A DNA stretch of 64,000 nucleotides from Collinsella tanakaei YIT 12063 (GTDB taxonomy: Bacteria; Actinomycetota; Coriobacteriia; Coriobacteriales; Coriobacteriaceae): positions 1-64,000 of the forward strand of contig NZ_JH126468.1 in the NCBI RefSeq assembly GCF_000225705.1. The letters are read 5' to 3'. The notes under the pieces were generated by a model that saw nothing but the letters and a program-made list of their open reading frames with translations, was not told the origin of the DNA and did not search any database. A program made the position numbers and the translations under genes. Positions 8,107 through 18,307 of this stretch are shown piece after piece; position 1 is the first letter of the stretch, and each line of letters begins with the position of its first letter.

Positions 8107-8997
8107 CTACTCGGCCAGCTTCTCGACCTCGGTCTCATGCTTGTGGGCCTCGCGGCCGTAGGCGATCCAATAACCGACGCCAACGATGAGGATACCGCCC
8201 GCGATGTTACCCAGCGTGGCGGCAGACAGGTTGTAGAGCATGGAGCCCGCGGTGAGCGACTCCACGCCCGCGACCGCCGTCCCAAAGCCGGCAGCCTTGG
8301 CGGCGAGACCCATGGGTAGGAAGAACATATTGGCGACGCAGTGCTCAAAGCCCATCACCACAAAGGCCGAAACGGGCAGAATGATGCCGAGAACCTTGTC
8401 CGCCGTGGTACGCGCGCCAAAACCGATCCACACGGCAAGGCAAACCAGCAGGTTGCATAGCACGCCCTTGAAGAACAGCGTGTGCCATGCGGGTGTGACC
8501 TTGCCAACGGCCAGGGATACCATCGCATCGCCCACGGCACCGCCGTTCATGCCCTGCAAGTTCGACATAAAGATGAGCGCCGCCAGCATAAGGGCGCCCA
8601 CAAAGTTGCCCAGCCAGACAATGGACCAGTTGCGAGCCAGCCCTCGTCCGGAAATCTTGCCGGACGCCTTGCCCAACACCATGAGGGCGTTGCCCGTAAA
8701 AAGCTCCGCGCCGCACAGAAGCACCAGCTCAAGGCCAAGACAGAAGCATAGACCGCCCAGCGCGCGCTGCGCCGCGAAACCCATCTGCGCGTCCCCCATA
8801 ACCACGGTGAAGAACGCCGCACCCAACGCTACGAACGCGCCCGCGAACATGGCGAGGACAAAGAGCTTGATGAGGGGCATGTTCGCTTTGCTGATGGCGA
8901 CGTGCTCCGCCTTGGATTCGATCTGCTCCGGCGTAAGGGCGTCCGGGACCAGGTGATGGGCGGGCAAGTCGTGCATCGGCTTGGGCTCGACGGGCAT
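8107..8997 (-). CDS. Formate/nitrite transporter family channel
   Basis: 296 residues with six to seven hydrophobic segments. The family signature GAELFTGNAL is present, as is the second conserved GNFVGAL helix and a central His-containing FEHCVANMF segment. FNT proteins are pentameric channels for formate, nitrite or hydrosulfide; the substrate cannot be told from sequence. The N-terminal tail is 40 residues with several His. A perfect AGGAGG site precedes the ATG. It stands alone between terminators; formate export in a fermenter is a likely role. Confidence 0.92.
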   Translation of the reverse strand: MPVEPKPMHDLPAHHLVPDALTPEQIESKAEHVAISKANMPLIKLFVLAMFAGAFVALGAAFFTVVMGDAQMGFAAQRALGGLCFCLGLELVLLCGAELFTGNALMVLGKASGKISGRGLARNWSIVWLGNFVGALMLAALIFMSNLQGMNGGAVGDAMVSLAVGKVTPAWHTLFFKGVLCNLLVCLAVWIGFGARTTADKVLGIILPVSAFVVMGFEHCVANMFFLPMGLAAKAAGFGTAVAGVESLTAGSMLYNLSAATLGNIAGGILIVGVGYWIAYGREAHKHETEVEKLAE

Positions 8998-9074
8998 GGG
9001 TACCTCCTGTGATTTGAATCAAGCACAAGAAGTATACCGAACCTTGCCGTGGCGGCACAGATTGCAGAGCGCAG

Positions 9075-10571
9075 CTAACCAGCCAACCGATAGCGCGTTG
9101 AAGGTCCTCGCCCCTCTTGGACGATAACGCCGTCTTCTGCCAGACCACGCAAGACCTTGCCCGCCGTGGTCTGACCTACGCCAAGAAGCTCTTCTATCTG
9201 CTTACGCGTCACCTCGCCCTCGACTTCGATGAAGCGGACAGTGCGCTCGATATCGCTCAAGTCAAACGAAGCCAATGCGCGCTTGCTGCCGCCCTCTTCG
9301 CGCAACGCGTTACGCGGGCTTGGCTCGCCGGCGGCGGTACGACTCCTCAACCAGAGCGAAGACGCCCCCTCGCCAGAAACCTCGAAGGGCTCCCCCGCAC
9401 CCCGCAATGCCAACCTTGCCGCATCTTTCTCGCTCGACAACGCATTCTTGTATGAACGATTAGGAAGCGCGATAGTGAAGGCGCCTTTAGAGAACGAGAT
9501 CTGGGGCCTTTTGACATCGTAGCGATATGCAGACCGTATTTTCGCTATGCCCGTACCGTATGCCTCAATCAACTTCAATCTAAAAAACACCCCTGCGAGC
9601 TTAGGGTTTCGAAGCCTTGAGACTCCTGCCGCGATGTCTTGCAGCTCAATGCCGTCTGGCAAGCCGCCCAAGTTGACGATTTGCATTTGGTCATCGAACA
9701 TCTTCACCAACGTTGCATCGCTAAAGGAATACTCGCGATGGACAACCGCGTTGATCAGCGCCTCGCGCACGGCGTCCACCGGATAGTCGCGAATATCGAT
9801 GCGCTCGAGACCCTCGATTTTAGACGCCAGGTTATTTCGATCATCGATAAATCTAAACGCGTCTTCCAACTGCTGGAATATCGAGCCGGTGAACTCGTCC
9901 CTATTTCTGAACGAGAACTGACCTGCCGCCGTACCGTCAAACCACGCCGCCTTGAGATACGGCGGGCATTGGTCGGAAAGCAGTAGCGCGAGATTGGTGA
10001 AAACCCCATCATCGCTTAAGAGCCCAAACGATCGCATTTGCGACGTTCCCCACGCAACGTCGTTCGCTTTAAATAGGCTTTGGGCCTTCTCGAACGTGAG
10101 GTCTTGGCAAAGCGAACGCAGGTCCTCAAAACGCTCCCCATCCGCTTCGCGCACCATTCTGCGAATCGCGGTATTGGTTGCGGGAATCGACGATGTTCCC
10201 TGGCGAACGTAGACGCCATGCGGAGTCAGCCCCTTTGACCGCAGGAAGTAAGGCTTGGACACCCCCGCGGAGACGTCGATGCGAACGCACTGTGCCTCGC
10301 CGTTCGAATGCCGCTCCTCGCTGAGGCCGGTGCCGTACACAACGCTGCATCTCATCAATTCCGTGGCATCTGGCTGGATGGCGTCTCGCACCATGCTTTC
10401 AACGGCGAGCATCGCAGCGGCAGAATCGCCCACGCCGGAAACGGTGCCATCATCTTCAACACCTACGTATATGACGCCGCCGCGACCGTTCAAGAACGCT
10501 ATGACTTCCCTTGCAAGACGAGGAGTGACGGAGCGCTTGAACTCGCACCCCTCGCTTTCCACCATCTTCAT
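9075..10571 (-). CDS. AlbA_2 (Schlafen-type) domain regulator with RecG-like C-terminal region
   Basis: About 498 residues. The N-terminus (ESEGCEFKRS, then EVIAFLNGRGGVIYVGVEDDG) is the AlbA_2 putative DNA-binding domain. The middle contains VREALINAVVHREY and EAYGTGIAKI, the two hallmark segments of the ATPase-like HATPase_c_4 domain. A winged helix (TRKQIEELLGVGQTTAGKVL) ends the protein. Start could be GTG 10577, ATG 10571 or ATG 10565; AGGGG is best spaced for 10571. The start abuts an 18-bp palindrome, so the gene is probably autoregulated. These proteins are common accessory regulators of unknown trigger. Confidence 0.85.
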   Translation of the reverse strand: MKMVESEGCEFKRSVTPRLAREVIAFLNGRGGVIYVGVEDDGTVSGVGDSAAAMLAVESMVRDAIQPDATELMRCSVVYGTGLSEERHSNGEAQCVRIDVSAGVSKPYFLRSKGLTPHGVYVRQGTSSIPATNTAIRRMVREADGERFEDLRSLCQDLTFEKAQSLFKANDVAWGTSQMRSFGLLSDDGVFTNLALLLSDQCPPYLKAAWFDGTAAGQFSFRNRDEFTGSIFQQLEDAFRFIDDRNNLASKIEGLERIDIRDYPVDAVREALINAVVHREYSFSDATLVKMFDDQMQIVNLGGLPDGIELQDIAAGVSRLRNPKLAGVFFRLKLIEAYGTGIAKIRSAYRYDVKRPQISFSKGAFTIALPNRSYKNALSSEKDAARLALRGAGEPFEVSGEGASSLWLRSRTAAGEPSPRNALREEGGSKRALASFDLSDIERTVRFIEVEGEVTRKQIEELLGVGQTTAGKVLRGLAEDGVIVQEGRGPSTRYRLAG

Positions 10572-10580
10572 CCGCACCCC

Positions 10581-10636
10581 TATCTAACGCGTTAGATACT
10601 ATATCTATCACTCTACCCGATAGATGCGTTAGATAG
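10581..10636. promoter_or_regulatory. Palindromic operator pair upstream of the AlbA_2 gene
   Basis: TATCTAACGCGTTAGATA at 10581-10598 is a perfect 18-bp palindrome. The half-site GCGTTAGATA recurs at 10626-10635, inside an imperfect second palindrome (ATAGATGCGTTAGATAG). The first site overlaps the ribosome binding region of the AlbA_2 gene. Two spaced operators suggest cooperative repression. Confidence 0.7.
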
Positions 10637-10693
10637 TCAGTTTGCGTCAATGATGATGAGATGACGCGGAAAATGAGGCGGACGCGCTGCTCC

Positions 10694-12986
<2,293 letters not shown>

Positions 12987-13063
12987 TCACGCGGAAGGAG
13001 AGACGCCCGAATCAAAGGGCGCATCCAACGCAAAACCATCCCTTGTAGCACCGCGTCGCGCCC

Positions 13064-13762
13064 TCACACCATCTTCAGCGCGAACAGTGGAGCGAAGACG
13101 AGGAACAAAATGACCACCCAGGTAGCAACCATAATAGCCGTCCAATGGGGCAAAAGGCGCCGCCATAAAAACGTCTGCGGCAACGCGCTGCCGGGCTTAT
13201 ACCCTTCTAGGAACGCCATGGTATCCACTGCGCTTCTGATTTGACGCTCGTTTCTAATAGCGTTTGCCCTGAATGCCAGCACGGACCAAGGAACCATGAG
13301 GCAGAATCGGAGCGCCGCCTCAACGTTCGAAATGACATGGGCCGTATCCCAATTGAGGAACTGATATGACAATGAAACAACAACCATTCCCGTAAGACCC
13401 GCAAGAATGTATACCAAGCTACTCGCAAGCGATAGCAAGATGGTTCGACGATCGCGTTCCGTTTGGCGCAGATATTCCTCCGACCGCTCGTCCAGCAGCG
13501 CGTCAATCGTTATGCCATAGGCGGCAGAAAGGAGCTTCACGCTCTCGATGTCCGGCAAGGTCTTGCCCTTTTCCCAGTTGATAACCGTTTGGCGCGATAC
13601 GAACACACGCGAAGCTAGCTCGCCTTGGGACATGCCGGCGGCCTCGCGCAAACAACGGATGCGTGCTCCCACCGCGGACTCGATGGGATTCTCCTTGGTG
13701 CGCGTCACGTCCTTTGGAAGCTCCGCCGCTGCCGTTGCCGCATGTTGGTCGCTCTTTGTCAT
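13064..13762 (-). CDS. Membrane-anchored XRE-family regulator
   Basis: 232 residues. The helix-turn-helix (residues about 33-85) reads IRCLREAAGMSQGELASRV and continues with VSRQTVINWEKG, a classic Cro/CI pattern. After a linker, three hydrophobic segments follow (about 105-130, 140-165, 205-230). Such proteins sit in the membrane and often sense envelope conditions or control an adjacent exporter; no exporter adjoins here. The ribosome binding site is GAGGGGG. It is upstream of ligA on the same strand but 78 bases from the ligA leader hairpin, so probably separate. Confidence 0.85.
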   Translation of the reverse strand: MTKSDQHAATAAAELPKDVTRTKENPIESAVGARIRCLREAAGMSQGELASRVFVSRQTVINWEKGKTLPDIESVKLLSAAYGITIDALLDERSEEYLRQTERDRRTILLSLASSLVYILAGLTGMVVVSLSYQFLNWDTAHVISNVEAALRFCLMVPWSVLAFRANAIRNERQIRSAVDTMAFLEGYKPGSALPQTFLWRRLLPHWTAIMVATWVVILFLVFAPLFALKMV

Positions 13763-14350
13763 CGCAACCCCCTCATCAATCTTCCGACGTGCCGCCTTTG
13801 AAAACCAAGCGGTCTTCGGCGTCTTTCGTTGCGCACACTATACCCGCGCGGTGGCGCTCTTTGTACCACGCAATCGCTATCGATCTGTATAAATCCTTTT
13901 ACACCCCTATTTATCAGGCATTTTTTCGAACAGCGACAACAGCTCCGCCCATAGGCCCCATAGCCGCCGAAAGGACCCGTGCGCAGTTCTTGAGGATAAT
14001 TGCATCGTTTTTGATTTTTCCTCGAGTAGTCACCCTGTACATGGAGCGTTTTTCAAACAAATACAATATGTTACCGTTTTTGTATACTTAGCATTTTCAA
14101 AAATTGATGCGCTTATCCGCAAGAACTGCGCGGCGCATCGACCCGGGAGCAAAACAACGCCCTAAATCATACGCCTTACACTCCAGCTCTTGACAAACCG
14201 ATAGTCGAAAGACGTCTCGCCGCCCGCCCCGCGCTTCGACGGCGTGCGCGAGCTCGTGCCAAAACCACCTGTAGACTATTGATTGTTGCTTGCGCGTGGA
14301 GACCCGCGGGGTCTCGGCGGCAACATATCTCGAGAGGGAGAGGATCAACC
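13763..14350. other. Gene-free stretch
   Basis: About 590 bases with no convincing coding frame. The left part (13880-14100) is A+T-rich relative to the window and presumably holds the divergent XRE promoter. A weak inverted repeat, GATGCGC / GCGCATC, sits at 14106-14139. The right part must carry the SDR promoter, but I cannot assign its -35 and -10 boxes with confidence. Confidence 0.6.
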
Positions 14351-15112
14351 ATGAAGCAGTTGAACGAGAAGGTCGCGATCGTAACCGGCGCCGGCCAGGG
14401 CATCGGCAAGGGCATCGCCCTGTGCCTGGCCAAGCGCGGCGTCAAGATCGTCGCCACAGGCCGCCGCCTGGAGCCCATCGAGGCAACCATTGCGGAAATC
14501 AAGGAGCTGGGCGGCGACGGCCTGGCCATGAGCTGCGACTCCGCAGACCGCGAGCGCGTCTTCGAGGTGGTCAAGACTGCCATCGACACCTTCGGCTCCA
14601 TCGACGTCATCGTCAACAACGGACAGGCGATCGTGCCCTCCCAGCCCGTCGAGGATACCGAGTACGAGAACATGCTCAAGGCATGGCAGTCCGGCGTTAT
14701 CGGCTCCCTCAACTATATGCAGGCCGCCTTCCCCTACATGAAGGAGCAGCACGAGGGCCGCATCATCAACTTCGCTTCGGCCACCGGCATGTTCGGCATC
14801 GCCGGCCAGCTCGCCTACGGCTCCAACAAGGAAGCCCTGCGCGGTTTGACCAAGATTGCCGCCAAGGAGTGGGGCCAGTACGGCATTTGCGTGAACATCG
14901 TGCTGCCCGGCGCCGAATCGCCCGCAGCTAAGGCTTGGGCCGAGAAATTCCCAGAGGAATACGCTAAGCAGGTCAACCTTAACCCCATGAAGCGTTTTGG
15001 CGATCCCGAGGCAGACATCGCCCCCGTCGTCGCCTTCCTCGCCGGTCCGGACTCCTGCTATTTCTCCGGACAGAGTGTCATCGTCGACGGCGCCAACAGC
15101 ATCATGCCGTAA
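14351..15112 (+). CDS. SDR-family oxidoreductase
   Basis: 253 residues. Nucleotide motif TGAGQGIGKG (residues about 12-21), the NNG structural motif (VNNGQ), catalytic Ser in FASATG, and catalytic YGSNK (Tyr-x3-Lys) are all in place, so it should be an active NAD(P)H-dependent classical short-chain dehydrogenase. Start at 14351 is set by AGAGGGAGAGG. It is monocistronic, ending at a terminator. Substrate not recognisable. Confidence 0.9.
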   Translation: MKQLNEKVAIVTGAGQGIGKGIALCLAKRGVKIVATGRRLEPIEATIAEIKELGGDGLAMSCDSADRERVFEVVKTAIDTFGSIDVIVNNGQAIVPSQPVEDTEYENMLKAWQSGVIGSLNYMQAAFPYMKEQHEGRIINFASATGMFGIAGQLAYGSNKEALRGLTKIAAKEWGQYGICVNIVLPGAESPAAKAWAEKFPEEYAKQVNLNPMKRFGDPEADIAPVVAFLAGPDSCYFSGQSVIVDGANSIMP

Positions 15113-15176
15113 CGGGCCCGCGGGAGCTCTTCGCGCACCCGTCCGACTCATCGATTCGCATCTCATTCACTCTGAA

Positions 15177-15204
15177 AGAGGGACCCGCAAGGGGCCCTCT
15201 TTTA
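15177..15204 (+). terminator. Intrinsic terminator of the SDR gene
   Basis: AGAGGGACCC pairs with GGGGCCCTCT (one mismatch) around a four-base loop and is followed by TTTTA. Confidence 0.85.
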
Positions 15205-15310
15205 CCTTCTAACGGTTAGGATCAGCTCGCTTAGTTCTTCTAGCGCCTCTCGTCTTTGCATACCTTATGTACCTGCAGATTTGATTGCGCATCCAATTGA
15301 GATGTCAACC

Positions 15311-15346
15311 AAAAAGCGCCCCCGGATAATTCCAGGAGCGCTTCTT
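15311..15346 (-). terminator. Intrinsic terminator of the rnf operon
   Basis: On the minus strand, AAGCGCTCCTGG pairs with CCGGGGGCGCTT around a short loop and is followed by a T-run. It is 30 bases beyond the last gene of the rnf operon. Confidence 0.8.
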
Positions 15347-15375
15347 TTCACAAGATATGCGGGACGAGCAAAGCC

Positions 15376-15552
15376 TTAGGCCTCTTCTGCCTCCACAGCA
15401 GCGGTCTCTTCGGCCTCCGCCTCGGCGCGTGCCTCGCGGCGATCAGCGAAGTTGTTCACGCCCGCGCAGATGCACAGGGCGAGAGCCACGCCGCCGCCGA
15501 TAATGGCGAGCAGGATGGGCGGGACGCCAACCATGATGAAAGGATCGGTCAT
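15376..15552 (-). CDS. 58-residue single-helix peptide in the rnfB position
   Basis: The protein has one Gly-rich membrane helix (about residues 5-30) containing a CIC pair, then a basic patch and a highly charged Glu/Ala tail. The AAGGGGG ribosome binding site overlaps the rnfA stop codon, so it is translationally coupled to rnfA. In canonical rnfCDGEAB operons this place is held by RnfB, which begins with a Gly-rich helix but continues with about 200 residues of Fe-S domain. None of those cysteine motifs exist here or in the 60 bases to the terminator. It could be a relic of the RnfB anchor or a new small subunit. Start ATG 15552 is preferred over TTG 15558. Confidence 0.8.
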   Translation of the reverse strand: MTDPFIMVGVPPILLAIIGGGVALALCICAGVNNFADRREARAEAEAEETAAVEAEEA

Positions 15553-15564
15553 CTTCAATCCCCC

Positions 15565-16161
15565 TTACACAAACAGTCCGCCGGCGATGCCCGCGACGCC
15601 CGTGAAGGCAAGCGCCATCAGCGAGGCGGTGATCAGCGTGATGGGAAGGCCGCGAAGCGCATGGGGAACCAAGCGCTCATCGATGCCGTTACGGACAAAG
15701 GCGAACAGGACGACGGCCAAGAACAGACCAAAGCCCGCACCAACGGAAGCGCCGAGAGCGGACGAGAAGGTCATGGTATCCGCCATGGCGCCCTGGGAAA
15801 GCGGCACGGCCAAAACGGCCGCGTTGCAGGCCAAAATGGTGCAGGCGCGCAGAATGCGGGTACGCTCCTCGGAAGGCTTGCCCGCACCCATGATGGTGCC
15901 GCCCACAAAGATGGCGCCGGTACTGGCGAGCACGCAGCCAAGGGGAGCAAGATAGGACACACCCCAAGGCAGCAGGAAGCCCGCGTAAAGCGGCCAGCAG
16001 ATAACGCCGGCAACCGCTACGGAGATACCCAGAAGACCGCCCATGCGAATGGCATCCTGCGGGCGCTGGGCGAGCAGAATCACGGAGACCATGGCGATGA
16101 GCTGCGCGAAGACGATGTTGTTATCGAACGCAGCGGTGAACAGAGCGTTGAGGAATTCCAT
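15565..16161 (-). CDS. rnfA: Rnf complex subunit RnfA (cluster cysteines absent)
   Basis: 198 residues with six hydrophobic helices and the NqrE/RnfA topology. The N-terminal half-helix motif that usually reads NN...GIC is FDNNIVFAQLIAMV here: the expected Cys25 is Val25. The second conserved Cys, normally in a TNCA motif, is Ala114, although Cys112 lies next to it. In Rnf and Nqr these cysteines, with two from RnfE, hold a 2Fe-2S cluster inside the membrane. The start overlaps the rnfE stop by one base. Family membership is supported mainly by operon position and topology. Confidence 0.85.
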   Translation of the reverse strand: MEFLNALFTAAFDNNIVFAQLIAMVSVILLAQRPQDAIRMGGLLGISVAVAGVICWPLYAGFLLPWGVSYLAPLGCVLASTGAIFVGGTIMGAGKPSEERTRILRACTILACNAAVLAVPLSQGAMADTMTFSSALGASVGAGFGLFLAVVLFAFVRNGIDERLVPHALRGLPITLITASLMALAFTGVAGIAGGLFV

Positions 16162-16808
16162 TAGCGCTCACCCTCCTTAGCAGCTGCGGACTTGGCGCGC
16201 ACGTCGCAGATGGACTGGACAAAGGTGGCAACCAGGGCCAAGACCAGCAGCGAGCCGGCGGGCTTGCCGAAGATGGACAAGGGAGAAGCGGCGAGCTCGG
16301 GCATGGTAAGGCCAAAGACCTCGCCCGTGCTGAGCATGCCGTTGATGAAGCCCACAAAGGTAAGCGTCGCGAAAGCGCACACGGCGGCGAAGGCGGCGGT
16401 GCCAAGCGAAGACTTGGAAGCCGGCTGCGCGGAGAAGCCCTCACGGGCGACAAAGGCCACTGCCATGGCGTTTACGCAGGTAAGCGGCAAGTAGATGCCA
16501 AGCGCCTCGTGCACGGCGGGCTCGACCACGCGCACGGCAAAGCTCACCAGCACCGAAACCATGGCGCCGGCAAGCAGCGTCACGGGCAGGTAGGAGAACG
16601 CGCCGGTAAAGCGACGGGTCACAGGAGCGATCAGCGCCATGGCAAGGATGGCGACGGCGGTCGCGATGCCGATGGCGGCACCGTTGACAACGGAGGTGGC
16701 CACAAAGAGGCCCGGCAGGGCTGCGGCAGTAACCACAAAGGTGGGCGTACGGACAAAGTCGGCGATGCGCTCGTCCTGCTCGCGGATGACGTTCTGGTTC
16801 AAAGCCAT
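16161..16808 (-). CDS. rnfE: Rnf complex subunit RnfE (cluster cysteines displaced or absent)
   Basis: 215 residues, six helices. The pattern TPTFVVTAAALPGLFVATS, followed by VVNG, aligns with the NPILVQLLGLCPTLAVTTS type segment of known RnfE; the Cys is replaced by Leu31. The second motif (usually PLIVVNC) is PLTCVNA, so the Cys has moved three positions upstream. GGGAGG before ATG 16808 sets the start, two bases after the rnfG stop. Confidence 0.87.
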   Translation of the reverse strand: MALNQNVIREQDERIADFVRTPTFVVTAAALPGLFVATSVVNGAAIGIATAVAILAMALIAPVTRRFTGAFSYLPVTLLAGAMVSVLVSFAVRVVEPAVHEALGIYLPLTCVNAMAVAFVAREGFSAQPASKSSLGTAAFAAVCAFATLTFVGFINGMLSTGEVFGLTMPELAASPLSIFGKPAGSLLVLALVATFVQSICDVRAKSAAAKEGER

Positions 16809-16809
16809 C

Positions 16810-17394
16810 TTATTTGCCTCCCATCTGCGCATACGCCTCGAAGGCGATGTTGAGGTCGGCGACGACAGCCTTAGTGGTGAAGGTCGCGCCGGAGACGCCG
16901 TCGACCTTGGTCTCGCCGCTGCCGGGCTCCTCGACCGTAAGCACGCCGGAAGCGTCCAGGTCGGTAAAGGTGCCGAAGTAGTCCTCGGTCAGGGCGTTGG
17001 TACCGATACCATCGGTCTCGTCCTCGGCGACAACCTGGATACCGGCGACCTTGCCGGCAGACGTGATGCCAACCATAACCTCGACGTCGCCGTGGTAGCC
17101 CTTGGAGGCGACATCGAAAACGTAATCGCCGGAATCGGTCTTATACACGGAGACAAGCCCCTCGACGGCGGGGGCGGACACCTTCTCAAAGGTGGCATCC
17201 GGGAACAGCAGCGCGCGCTGGGCGCCGCCCTTGGATTCATCGAGCTTGGCGTCGGCCTCGGCGAAGGCATCGGTCATGCCCCAATGAACCGCAGCGGTCA
17301 CGCCGCCGCACACCAGCGTGGCGACCAAAATGAGCGCGAGCGTGTAGAAGGCGCCGTTGCGATGGCGCGAAAGCCAGGAGTTAGACGAGGGCAT
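16810..17394 (-). CDS. rnfG: Rnf complex subunit RnfG (flavin-binding)
   Basis: 194 residues with one N-terminal membrane helix (about 16-37) and an extracytoplasmic FMN-binding domain. The covalent-flavin motif is intact: DGVSGATFTT, with Thr171 as the expected FMN attachment residue. The gene overlaps rnfD by 14 bases. Together with RnfD it forms the flavin wire outside the membrane. Confidence 0.93.
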   Translation of the reverse strand: MPSSNSWLSRHRNGAFYTLALILVATLVCGGVTAAVHWGMTDAFAEADAKLDESKGGAQRALLFPDATFEKVSAPAVEGLVSVYKTDSGDYVFDVASKGYHGDVEVMVGITSAGKVAGIQVVAEDETDGIGTNALTEDYFGTFTDLDASGVLTVEEPGSGETKVDGVSGATFTTKAVVADLNIAFEAYAQMGGK

Positions 17395-18304
17395 TCTTCA
17401 CACCTCCCACCGGACGGGGACGGGTATAGCGATCGATTAGCGGCACGAACATGTTCATGAACAGGATCGAGAAGGCAACGCCTTCGGGAGCGGCGGCGAA
17501 CAAGCGCACCAAGGAGGTGATGAGGCCGCAACCGATACCGAAGATGATCTTGCCCTTGGGCGTCATCGGGGTGGTGGTGTAGTCGGTCGCCATGAAGAAG
17601 GCGCCCAGGGCCAAGCCACCGGAGAGCAGCTGGAAGACCACGTCCTCGCCAGCAAGGCCCATGACGACGGCAACGGTGCCGATGAAGGGCAGGGTCGCCC
17701 ATGCGTCGACCACCTTGATGGCCAGCAGGAACAGATAACCGGCGAGCAGGGTGATGATGCAGGTCTCGCCCAAGGCGCCGGCGTGGTTGCCCAGCAGCAT
17801 ATCCATGATGCTGTAGGGGTTGGACTCCATCGCCAGCGGAGTGGCGCCGGTGATGGCGTCAAGCGGCTTGCCGGCGACGTCCGGGTAGGAGGACAGGGCG
17901 CTGGGCAGCGCGACCATCACGAAGATGCGCGCGGCGACCGCGGGGTTGGCAAAGTTGTTGCCGATGCCGCCGAACATCATCTTGACGACGACGATTGCGA
18001 ACGCGGTGCCCAGGACGGCAACCCAAAACGGGCAGGTCGCGGGCAGGGTGAAGGCGAACAGCATGGCGGTGACCACGCAGGACATATCGCCCGCCGTGGA
18101 CTCGCGGTGCATGATGGCGCAGCACAGATGCTCGCTCACCAGGGCGGTGGCGATGCACACCAGCACCAGCAACGGGGCGCCCAGGCCGTAGAGCCAGGTG
18201 GCGGCGATCAGCGTGGGCACCAACGCCAGGCAGACGGCGCCCATGATCTTGAACGTGGATGCGCTGCCATGGAAGTGCGGGGAATCCTCAGAGATGAGAT
18301 TCAT
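17381..18304 (-). CDS. rnfD: Rnf complex subunit RnfD (flavin-binding)
   Basis: 307 residues, about ten helices. The flavinylation motif DAITGATPLA (Thr155) is intact, and GNNFANPAVAARIF is a conserved family segment. It starts three bases after the rnfC stop. It carries a covalently bound FMN and forms the core of the ion-translocating part in known complexes. Confidence 0.94.
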   Translation of the reverse strand: MNLISEDSPHFHGSASTFKIMGAVCLALVPTLIAATWLYGLGAPLLVLVCIATALVSEHLCCAIMHRESTAGDMSCVVTAMLFAFTLPATCPFWVAVLGTAFAIVVVKMMFGGIGNNFANPAVAARIFVMVALPSALSSYPDVAGKPLDAITGATPLAMESNPYSIMDMLLGNHAGALGETCIITLLAGYLFLLAIKVVDAWATLPFIGTVAVVMGLAGEDVVFQLLSGGLALGAFFMATDYTTTPMTPKGKIIFGIGCGLITSLVRLFAAAPEGVAFSILFMNMFVPLIDRYTRPRPVGGVKNALV

Positions 18305-18307
18305 ACG

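Noticed and set aside
13663-14091. Plus-strand 142-codon frame in the gap before the SDR
   Set aside because: Starts inside the XRE gene, no ribosome binding site, composition shifts along its length.
14106-14139. GATGCGC/GCGCATC inverted repeat
   Set aside because: Only seven-base arms with a long loop, no T-run and no gene next to it; likely chance.
14190-14195. TTGACA as a -35 box for the SDR
   Set aside because: No -10-like hexamer at a 16-18 base spacing.
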